DNA from: an uncultured Desulfobulbaceae bacterium | GTDB taxonomy: Bacteria; Desulfobacterota; Desulfobulbia; Desulfobulbales; Desulfobulbaceae | Direction of reading: 5' to 3' | NCBI GenBank assembly: GCA_947259225.1 | Contig: CAMYLK010000020.1 | Span: 1 to 50,034, forward strand | Length of the DNA stretch: 50,034 bases | Shown here: in pieces, positions 8,109 to 15,349 of the stretch | Layout of the letters: each line of letters starts with the position of its first letter | Numbering within the stretch: the stretch's first letter is position 1 | The notes under the pieces: generated by a model | The model's input: only the letters and a program-made list of their open reading frames with translations | The model's database searches: none | Told to the model about the DNA's origin: nothing | Translations under genes and position numbers: made by a program

Positions 8109-10787
8109 CTAGAAGCCACCGCCGATACTGAAATCCCATACAGAAGATTCCTCATCAGGATCAGGATCAAGATTGTAACCCCATGCAAGGCGCAGAGGAC
8201 CCATGGGTGACATCCACCTGAAACCGATGCCTGCCGCCTTTTTGATCTCGTCAAAGTTCCAGTCTTCCCAGGTAGCATAAACGTTACCAAAGTCGGTGAA
8301 GACAACGCCCCGCAGTCCCATCTCTTCAAAGAGCGGGAAAATAACTTCAATGTTGGCGTACCACATTTTATCGCCACCGATCCGGTCACCGGTAGTGGGG
8401 TCCCTGGGGCTGATAGTGGAAGTTTTGAAACCGCGGATCGAGTTCAGACCACCAAGATAAAAATGTTCGTAGACCGGCAGTTTGCCGTCTTCGTTTTCAA
8501 ATGCCTGCCCGGCGGACCCCTTGATGTGGAACACAGACTTAAAGGGAAGGGGAAAGTACCAACTGGTTAGACCTTCTACTTTTGTAAACGCCGCTTCACC
8601 TCCAAGGACACCGCCGGCATACTCTACGGTGACAGTATTTACGGAACCGGAAGTTGGCGCGAAATACTGGTTACGGGTATCCCTGGAAAGGGTAAGACGA
8701 ACCGCGCTGGTCACATTAATATCTTCTGATTCCTTAATAACGATAGAGGCATTTTCCGCGACATCGGAAAGGGTAGTGTCCGTGTAGGTATAGCCGTAGG
8801 CTATTCTCCATTTTTCAAACAGCCTGTGGCCGAACCGGATTCCACCACCGATTTGATCCCGGGTATAATCGTCATACTCCTTTCGCCAGTTGAAAAGATC
8901 GATCCCGGCCAGGACGTGGGAGTCAAATATCCGGGGGTTAGTATAACTCAGGTTGAAACGGGTGGTAATACTGCTCATGTTGGCAGAAAGAGACAGGCGG
9001 TTACCGGTACCAAAAAGGTTGTTTTCTGATATGTCTGCCATGAACAAGAGGCTGTCAGAGGAACTGTAACCTGCACCAATACTGAACTGACCGGTTGATT
9101 TTTCTTTGACATTGACCTGGATATCCATCTGGTCTTCTTTCATGGTCGGCTGGGGAACCACTGTGACATCTTCGAAAAACCCAAGCCGCTGGAGATTCTG
9201 AGTAGACCTGCGGATGGCTTTGGAATCAAATACACCGCCTTCCTTGACTGTCAGATCACGACGGATAACATTATCACGGGTCCTCGTATTACCAACTACT
9301 TCAACTCTGTTAAAATAGACAAGAGGTCCCTTGTTAATATCCATGACGATATCAACACGGTTGCTGTCCGGAGCTTTTTCAACCTTAGGCCGTACTTCAG
9401 CAAAAGCAAATCCATGCTCGGCGTAGAGGTCCGTAAGCCTGAGGTTGTCGTTTCTCAGGACTTCACGGTTGAGGTATTTCTCCTCCCTGATTTTCAGAAG
9501 TGAAACGAGGTGTTCCTTGTCTTGGATCAAATCACCTTCAATGGCAACTGTCCCAACCCGAAAACGGGGGCCTTCCTCGATGGGAAAAGTTATGAGGAGT
9601 TCATCATCCTGCTGTTTGACAATGGGTTCACCCACTTTGGCTTCAATAAAACCCTGGTTGTGGTAGAAAGCACCTATCCGGGCAGCATCCTGTTTGAGAA
9701 TACTCATCTTAAGAACACCTGTCTCCATAATCCAGGAAAGCCAGTCTCTCTCTCCTGTTTCAATGACATCTTCCAGGTCACCATCGTCAAAAGAGGTGTT
9801 GCCCTCAAACGAAATTTTGCCAATATATATTTTATCTCCTTCTACGATTTGAAATTTAACCTCTGCTTTATCTTCAGAAGGATAGCTTATGTCTACAGTC
9901 GTTTTGGTGTTATAATATCCTTTGGATTTATACAGTTCATTGATGCGGTCAATTGCTTCGTTCAAACGAGTCGGATTTAAAATTGTGTTAGGCACAATAC
10001 TGGCCGCGTCCCGTACTTCCTGCTCCTCAATTTCATCCGCACCGTTTATATAAACACGGCTGATGAGGGGTTTTTCGATGACTCTGAACGTGATAGCCTT
10101 TCCCTTATCCGTATCTGTTGCTTCGATCTCAACATTTTCAAAGTAACCCATTGCAAAGACTTCTTTCAGGTCCCTGCGGAGCTGAGCCGGATCATAAAAA
10201 TCACCTGTCTTGGTGGTGATTTTTCGCAGGATTGCTCCGGAATCAACCCGGTCATTTCCAGAGGGTGCAATGGAGGCGATAAGATAATTGCGGCTGGTAT
10301 AGCTGAGAATATCGATAACGGTTTCACCGATGAGCGAGTCTATCTGGGTCACCGGTATTCCGTATCTGTAAGAAGAATGAGGTGAAGCAGGTGCCAACAC
10401 ATCAAAAACCTGGATGTCAAGGCTCAACTGATCACCAATCTGTGTCAGGCTCCCCACCGCAACATAATCAAAACCGGTCCTTTCAGCAATTCGGGCAAGA
10501 ACGTCAGGCACCGGAGGCCAGGATCCTTGATAGTCCACAATTGCTTCTGCTTCATCACGCGAAAGCATGGTGAGAGTTTTGGAATCAAGTTCATTCTGCA
10601 GTGACAGGTCTGCCTGGTTTGTCATGCTCTGAGGGTCAGGGGCATTGATTTTAAAAGGGAGGAAGGCTGTATTCTGATCTGCGGCCTGCGTATATGCCGG
10701 TGCCAGCAAGACCAGCACAACAAGTATTGAAATAATTGATGTGATATACGTTTTCGGACAGAACGAAAAATTCGATTTCACCTGCAT
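8109..10787 (-). CDS. bamA: Outer-membrane protein assembly factor BamA with extra N-terminal domain
   Basis: BamA inserts beta-barrel proteins into the outer membrane. The 892-residue protein begins with a signal peptide (hydrophobic residues about 14-32, cleavage likely after YTQAA). An additional domain of about 110 residues follows, with a pattern such as AFLPFKINAP and FDYVAVGSLTQIGDQLSLDI, resembling the TolB/FlgO-like nucleotide-independent fold. Five POTRA repeats (about 170-560) and the 16-strand barrel domain come next, with the RGF motif (NSIRGFKTSTISPRD) and a terminal aromatic Phe (WDFSIGGGF). Typical BamA is about 800 residues; the surplus is the N-terminal domain. The start at 10787 has AAGGA at the right distance. 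plsC lies 146 nt upstream on the same strand. Confidence 0.95.
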   Translation of the reverse strand: MQVKSNFSFCPKTYITSIISILVVLVLLAPAYTQAADQNTAFLPFKINAPDPQSMTNQADLSLQNELDSKTLTMLSRDEAEAIVDYQGSWPPVPDVLARIAERTGFDYVAVGSLTQIGDQLSLDIQVFDVLAPASPHSSYRYGIPVTQIDSLIGETVIDILSYTSRNYLIASIAPSGNDRVDSGAILRKITTKTGDFYDPAQLRRDLKEVFAMGYFENVEIEATDTDKGKAITFRVIEKPLISRVYINGADEIEEQEVRDAASIVPNTILNPTRLNEAIDRINELYKSKGYYNTKTTVDISYPSEDKAEVKFQIVEGDKIYIGKISFEGNTSFDDGDLEDVIETGERDWLSWIMETGVLKMSILKQDAARIGAFYHNQGFIEAKVGEPIVKQQDDELLITFPIEEGPRFRVGTVAIEGDLIQDKEHLVSLLKIREEKYLNREVLRNDNLRLTDLYAEHGFAFAEVRPKVEKAPDSNRVDIVMDINKGPLVYFNRVEVVGNTRTRDNVIRRDLTVKEGGVFDSKAIRRSTQNLQRLGFFEDVTVVPQPTMKEDQMDIQVNVKEKSTGQFSIGAGYSSSDSLLFMADISENNLFGTGNRLSLSANMSSITTRFNLSYTNPRIFDSHVLAGIDLFNWRKEYDDYTRDQIGGGIRFGHRLFEKWRIAYGYTYTDTTLSDVAENASIVIKESEDINVTSAVRLTLSRDTRNQYFAPTSGSVNTVTVEYAGGVLGGEAAFTKVEGLTSWYFPLPFKSVFHIKGSAGQAFENEDGKLPVYEHFYLGGLNSIRGFKTSTISPRDPTTGDRIGGDKMWYANIEVIFPLFEEMGLRGVVFTDFGNVYATWEDWNFDEIKKAAGIGFRWMSPMGPLRLAWGYNLDPDPDEESSVWDFSIGGGF

Positions 10788-10933
10788 AAGCCAGTCCTTG
10801 TAGAAATTCAGATCGTCTTGATATAGAGCTTCAGGCAGAGCAATTACTTCACAATGTATGAGAAGGCCTGAATATAATTCGAGCCATTATGCCATGTTCG
10901 CTAAAGAGTTGCAAAGCAATTCATGGTTCTGTT

Positions 10934-11650
10934 CTATTGAAGAAGTTCAGCAACCTTTTCATTCAGATGTTCCGCCAGTTCCTGCTTATCTTTCGGCTTG
11001 TATCCGGTCGTTGAAATTGGAGCACCAATACGTATGATTATTTCACCGGAATTTGCCAATAGTTTGCCTTTTGGAAGAATTTCATATGTTCCGATAAATC
11101 CTATGGGGACTACCGGAACTCCAGCCTTGATGGCAAGGGTGATTGCCCCGGTTTTAAAAGGGTGCAGCCTGCCGTCAGGACTTCGTGTTCCTTCCGGGAA
11201 AATGAGAACAGAAGTTCCCCTTGCGATCTGTTTAGCGGCCTTGTTCAGACTTTTGAGAGCTTCCCTCCCATGGGAACGATCAATCGGAATAATACCGGAC
11301 CGGAGCATTGCTTTTCCGAAAAAAGGTATCCGGAAGAGTTCTTTTTTGGCGATCCAGCGGAAACCGTGGGGGAAATAGCCCTGGAAACTGAAAATATCGA
11401 ATTGGCTGACATGGTTTCCAACAAAGATATATGTCTGGTCAGGTACAAGATTGTCCCTGCCTTCTATCCGAACACCGACGTTGGCGATTCTGCAGATCGA
11501 CTTCCCCCAGTTTTGCGGAAAAACCTGGACCTTGAGTTCTGATTTCCTGATCAACATGATGTCGATTAAAGTCAGTATGCTGAACATGATCGTGATCGGC
11601 AGAGAAACTATGATCAAAAAAGCGGCGCGGATGTACTGTATCGGGGACAT
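10934..11650 (-). CDS. plsC: 1-acyl-sn-glycerol-3-phosphate acyltransferase (PlsC family)
   Basis: This enzyme acylates lysophosphatidic acid to phosphatidic acid at the inner membrane. The 238-residue protein has an N-terminal hydrophobic segment (about 10-33), acyltransferase block I NHVSQFD (His80, Asp85), block II around GFRWIAKKELFRIP, block III FPEGTRSPDG (151-160) and block IV VPVVPIGFIGT. All four blocks are present, so it should be active. It is the first gene of a minus-strand run leading to bamA and mfd; the long AT-rich region upstream could hold the promoter. Other lysolipid or ornithine-lipid acyltransferases share these motifs, so the exact acceptor is inferred. Confidence 0.9.
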   Translation of the reverse strand: MSPIQYIRAAFLIIVSLPITIMFSILTLIDIMLIRKSELKVQVFPQNWGKSICRIANVGVRIEGRDNLVPDQTYIFVGNHVSQFDIFSFQGYFPHGFRWIAKKELFRIPFFGKAMLRSGIIPIDRSHGREALKSLNKAAKQIARGTSVLIFPEGTRSPDGRLHPFKTGAITLAIKAGVPVVPIGFIGTYEILPKGKLLANSGEIIIRIGAPISTTGYKPKDKQELAEHLNEKVAELLQ

Positions 11651-11699
11651 ATGTATAATAGTTTGTCGGTAAAGAATTTTATTTTAATCTTTAACGGGC

Positions 11700-12000
11700 T
11701 GTTGCCCAAATAAATGAGCGTCGTGTGGTCTACGCCACACCTCTACAAAAAAGGCACCCGTGTCTCTTGGCCCTTCGGGGCCATCCTCCGCTCCTCAAAG
11801 CTGCCGGGATTTTAAAAACTCAGACACCGCTTGATCAAGCCACACTGTTACGCTCAAACAGTCTGAGTCTTCGCTTACCTCAAAATCCTTTTTCGGCATC
11901 TTCTGTGGTGCTCGGCTAGAGCCAATGGGAACTTGTAATGTGGTCCCTATCAGGGCCGGCCAAAGCCGGATCCTCTGGTTCCGGTTCGTCAAAGTGTATC
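11700..12000. repeat. Hairpin-rich non-coding element (candidate repeat or structured RNA)
   Basis: A stretch of 300 nt with several compact hairpins: GTGTGG/CCACAC with 6-nt loop (11723-11740); GGCCC-TTCG-GGGCC, a TTCG tetraloop hairpin (11769-11782); palindrome GCTTGATCAAGC (11829-11840) within outer arms ACTCAGAC/GTCTGAGT (11818-11825, 11861-11868); CCGGC/GCCGG (11956-11969); and CCGGA/TCCGG (11966-11970, 11980-11984), which competes with it. Short open frames on both strands (11725-11919 plus, 11795-11992 minus) have no ribosome-binding site. The density of stems suggests an RNA or a dispersed repeat. I do not recognise a named family, and only one copy is visible here. Confidence 0.35.
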
Positions 12001-12181
12001 AACAAAGCAAAACATGAGTAAATTACCGTTTCTTATACTGTAGATACCTGCCGGTTGTCAAAGGGGGAGAAAGTAAAGGAAGGAAAGGAAGCCAGCCTGA
12101 TAAAGTTATCTAATGGACAGAAAATTCATTGTGGTCAGTTTTGGAGAAAATTCTGTTGTGGAGTAAAATAAATGTGTAGTA
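12001..12181. promoter_or_regulatory. Probable upstream region of the antiporter operon
   Basis: About 180 nt without a gene, purine-rich around 12061-12091, ahead of the small unknown gene and the antiporter. No promoter hexamers could be assigned with confidence. Confidence 0.2.
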
Positions 12182-12649
12182 TTGAAAATACTGGGGATTC
12201 TCCTATCCGAGAATAAAAGAGGATGGCTGGAAATGTTTTCAGATATGGTTACGGATTTGAACCGTTCGATTATGCCGGAACCTGTATCCCTGGCAAAACG
12301 TTTTGATATAGCGATAACCAAAAAACTGGGGGTTGTCCAGCTGCCCCCGGCGTTCTGGATGAAGGACCCGAAAATAAATCCTCGCTCGGATCATCTGCTA
12401 TGGGCGGCACTCCTGGTTCTTGACCGCAAGAGGATAGAACTGGCCATGTCGGTAATCGCTGTTGAAATTTCAGAGGCGTCCCATACCGCAAATTCTGAAA
12501 ACCAGGATCTGGCAGCACAAAGAGGGAGAGATTTAATAGATCAGTTACTGCATCAGATTCACGAACCTGGAACACGTAAGGAATTCGAACTCAAACTACG
12601 AATGGTTTTGCCGGATTGGCTTGCCGAGGCTAAAAAGAATAGTCAATGA
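12182..12649 (+). CDS. Small conserved-looking protein, function unknown
   Basis: A 155-residue, mostly helical, soluble protein that I do not recognise. It has a tryptophan/proline patch (LPPAFWMKDP near residue 57), a long amphipathic helix (LLWAALLVLDRKRIELAMSV) and an acidic, Gln-rich second half. The start is uncertain: TTG 12182 is the first possible codon after an in-frame stop at 12164-12166, with GGAG at 12160-12163; ATG 12233 is an alternative that would remove 17 residues. Its TGA overlaps the ATG of the antiporter by 3 bases (12647-12649 within 12646-12649), so the two are translationally coupled. It may be an accessory or regulatory partner of the transporter. Confidence 0.65.
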   Translation: MKILGILLSENKRGWLEMFSDMVTDLNRSIMPEPVSLAKRFDIAITKKLGVVQLPPAFWMKDPKINPRSDHLLWAALLVLDRKRIELAMSVIAVEISEASHTANSENQDLAAQRGRDLIDQLLHQIHEPGTRKEFELKLRMVLPDWLAEAKKNSQ

Positions 12650-14787
12650 ATGAGATTGAACTTACCCTTGGTATAGCTATCCTGCTTTCAACAGGGCTGT
12701 TGTCCGCCAAGCTTGTCCAGTTGGTCCGGCTTCCCTCGGTGACGGGTTTCATACTGGCCGGGCTTCTGCTGGGGCCGTCGTTTCTGGGGCTTGTTCCCAT
12801 AGAAACAGTCGGATACCTGGAACATTTTACCCAGATTGCCCTGATGCTCATAGCCTTCGGCATAGGTGAACACATCGAACTGCGCCGCATGGGAGGGATA
12901 GTAAGTGACGTCGGCTATATAAGTATCGTCCAGGCGCTGGGAGCTTTTATTCTGGTGGCTGCCGGCACCTACGTGACCACTTTATTCATCGTGGGAAACA
13001 GTGCCACGCATCTCGATAATTTTATTCTCGCTGTATTGCTGGGAGCAGTAGCCGTAGCAACAGCTCCTGCCGCACTGCTCCATGTTGTACGTGAAATGGG
13101 AGCCAAAGGACCATTTACCTCAACCCTGATGGCGGTTGTCGCCGTTGATGACGGTATTGCCATTATGATATTTGGCATGACAATGTCCGTAGCCCATCAA
13201 CTTGCCGGGCCGGGAACTCTTTCCCCTCTGCATGCTGTCTGGGAGTGTATATATGAGATCGTGTTTTCGCTGGGCATCGGGGTCGTCACCGGGCTTCTCA
13301 TAGATTTTGTTCTCAACAAGTTGCATAACAGGGGTGAAATGCTCACGGCAGGCTTGGCACTCCTCCTTATGTGCGGGGAAATCACCCGCTTTATGGAGAT
13401 GTCTCCGCTGCTTGCCGGAATGGCCGCCGGGTTTACCATCATTAACCGGGCGGAGAGGGATGTCCGTCTTTTTCGGGCCCTCAACGCATTTGAACCACCC
13501 ATATATGTACTGTTTTTCACCCTGGCAGGACTGCATCTTGATCTCAGTGCGTTAAAACTGGCCGGCTGGATCGGGCTTGTATATTTTGTCACACGGCTTA
13601 TCGGCAAGTATGCGGGGACGTGGCTGGGCGCGGTTATGTCTGATTCGTCCGCGATAGTTCGAAAATATCTGGGCCTGGCTCTGATTCCCCAGGCAGGCGT
13701 GGCCATCGGTCTTGTAATTATGATCAGCAATGACCCCCGGCTTACAGCCTGGTCAACAGTGATCACTCCGGTCATTCTGGCCGGTGTTGTTTTTTCTGAA
13801 CTGTTGGGACCGCTCCTGGTCCGTTATACTATAGAAAAGGCAGGAGAGGGAGAAAGGGTCCAGAAACATCCTGAATGTGGCGATCGAGGTTTTTGGGCCT
13901 GCAGGTTTTGGCTCAGAAGCCCCGAGGGAATAAGTTTACCCCCATGGGACGGGGACAGACTGCATCCCGCTTCCAATCCTTCCGGTATAGTTGTGTTCGG
14001 TGCTACTCATTTCGCTATTGTAAGGGGGGTGGCCAGAGTCGCGACAATACTTTCGCATCATTACCATTCTCTTCCCATGTCGATAAGGATACTTGATCCG
14101 TCAGAGATGGACAGTTACAGGCATAGTGATCATGAATCGATGTTTATGGCCGAGACCGACGAGGTCAAAAGCCTAGGCTACCCTCTCAAAACCGAGGTTG
14201 TTTTTGATGACCCCGACTCGGGACTGGTCTCATCTGTTGAATACAATGATGCACGTGCAGTTGTTCTGGGTTTTCCTGTTGGGGGTAATCCCCGCGAATT
14301 TCAGAAAACACTTGATAGGGTCGCGTCACACATTTCCTGCCCGCTTATTGCCGTTCGTTTTGTGGGAACATTCAAGTGCGACCGGATACTCGTCCCCTTC
14401 CTGTCTCCGTATGAACTGGATGATCTGCTGCCGGTTCTGGAGGCCATGGCAATGACAAACATGCCGCGGATAACCTTTATGCATCTCCTCCATTTTGACA
14501 GCAGTAAAGAGGAAATGACCACCAGTGAAAAGTTGCTGCAGGAATGGCTGGCTGACAACTTTTTTGATATCCAGACCAGGTACATGGTAGAGGCCGTTGA
14601 ATCACGCCTTGAACGTATTCTGCAGGAAGCCGTGTATCATGACCTCATAATCATGAACGCCACACATCGTTACGGCCTGCAGAGGATGTTTTTCGGCGCA
14701 TTGTCTAACAGTGTAGTGCAGAATTGCCATCGTTCCGTAATGGTAGTGTATACTCCGGGTGAGCACCCGGAATATCCTATGGAATAA
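12646..14787 (+). CDS. CPA2-family cation:proton antiporter with C-terminal cytoplasmic domain
   Basis: The first about 395 residues are a Na+/H+ exchanger (KefB/CPA2-type) membrane domain with about a dozen helices, including LPSVTGFILAGLLLGP, the unwound-helix region VATAPAALLHVV and the paired acidic motif VVAVDDGIAI expected for ion binding. The remaining about 320 residues are soluble and look like one or two UspA-like alpha/beta units (FKCDRILVPFLSPYELDDLLPVLEAMAM, then HDLIIMNATHRYGLQRMFFGALSNSVVQNC). The linker (about 405-440) is unusually rich in Cys and Trp. Total length 713. No TrkA-N (RCK) domain is evident, unlike KefB or KefC. The transported ion (Na+ or K+) cannot be told from sequence. 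Confidence 0.88.
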   Translation: MNEIELTLGIAILLSTGLLSAKLVQLVRLPSVTGFILAGLLLGPSFLGLVPIETVGYLEHFTQIALMLIAFGIGEHIELRRMGGIVSDVGYISIVQALGAFILVAAGTYVTTLFIVGNSATHLDNFILAVLLGAVAVATAPAALLHVVREMGAKGPFTSTLMAVVAVDDGIAIMIFGMTMSVAHQLAGPGTLSPLHAVWECIYEIVFSLGIGVVTGLLIDFVLNKLHNRGEMLTAGLALLLMCGEITRFMEMSPLLAGMAAGFTIINRAERDVRLFRALNAFEPPIYVLFFTLAGLHLDLSALKLAGWIGLVYFVTRLIGKYAGTWLGAVMSDSSAIVRKYLGLALIPQAGVAIGLVIMISNDPRLTAWSTVITPVILAGVVFSELLGPLLVRYTIEKAGEGERVQKHPECGDRGFWACRFWLRSPEGISLPPWDGDRLHPASNPSGIVVFGATHFAIVRGVARVATILSHHYHSLPMSIRILDPSEMDSYRHSDHESMFMAETDEVKSLGYPLKTEVVFDDPDSGLVSSVEYNDARAVVLGFPVGGNPREFQKTLDRVASHISCPLIAVRFVGTFKCDRILVPFLSPYELDDLLPVLEAMAMTNMPRITFMHLLHFDSSKEEMTTSEKLLQEWLADNFFDIQTRYMVEAVESRLERILQEAVYHDLIIMNATHRYGLQRMFFGALSNSVVQNCHRSVMVVYTPGEHPEYPME

Positions 14788-14853
14788 GGGAACAACGAGG
14801 AGCTGAATTGTAAAAGGCTCAATTAGGGAGTATTCATATTTGGAAGGTGATAT

Positions 14854-15324
14854 ATGGGGATAGAGATTGAACGGAAATTTCTGGTGAACGGTACTGGCTG
14901 GAAAAAAACAGGACAGGGTTCCAGGTACCGCCAGGGTTACTTGTCATTGGATCCGGATAGAACTGTCAGGGTCAGGACAGTCGGGGATAAAGGGTATTTG
15001 ACGGTGAAAGGCAAGACCAGCGGTATTGTCCGCCGGGAATATGAATATGAGGTCCCTTATGCAGATGCCGTTGTCCTGCTTGATAAGCTCTGCATAAAAC
15101 CTTTGATCGAAAAAGACAGGTACCGGGTGGATTCCGGGGGACTTGTCTGGGAGATTGATGAATTTTTCGGTGAGAACAGCGGACTGATCATTGCGGAAGT
15201 TGAACTGGAGACTGAAGAACAGGAGTTTTCAGCACCGGAATGGATTGGGGAGGAAGTAAGCGGTGATGCCAGATATTATAACGCGTCACTTGTGGAGAAC
15301 CCATGGCCGAAGTGGAAGGTTTGA
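14854..15324 (+). CDS. CYTH domain protein (triphosphate tunnel fold)
   Basis: The 156-residue protein opens with the CYTH signature EIERKFLV (residues 3-10). It continues with alternating charged tunnel strands: YRQGYLSLDPDRTVRVRT, GYLTVKGKTSG, RREYEYEVP, KDRYRV, WEIDEFFG and AEVELETEEQEF. Bacterial members hydrolyse inorganic triphosphate or, more rarely, make cAMP (class IV cyclase). The length and the single domain without a CHAD partner fit the short triphosphatase group. A GGAAGG site lies at 14840-14845, ahead of ATG 14854. It sits 66 nt after the antiporter and 25 nt before the receiver/PEP-binding gene, all in the same direction. Confidence 0.88.
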   Translation: MGIEIERKFLVNGTGWKKTGQGSRYRQGYLSLDPDRTVRVRTVGDKGYLTVKGKTSGIVRREYEYEVPYADAVVLLDKLCIKPLIEKDRYRVDSGGLVWEIDEFFGENSGLIIAEVELETEEQEFSAPEWIGEEVSGDARYYNASLVENPWPKWKV

Positions 15325-15349
15325 GCTGAAAAGACAGAGGGTTAAATAA

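Noticed and set aside
8826..9980. Long plus-strand frames opposite bamA
   Set aside because: They are antisense shadows of a fully supported gene, without motifs or ribosome-binding sites.
11725..11992. Overlapping short frames on both strands in the hairpin-rich stretch
   Set aside because: Both lack a ribosome-binding site, and a structured non-coding element explains the sequence better.
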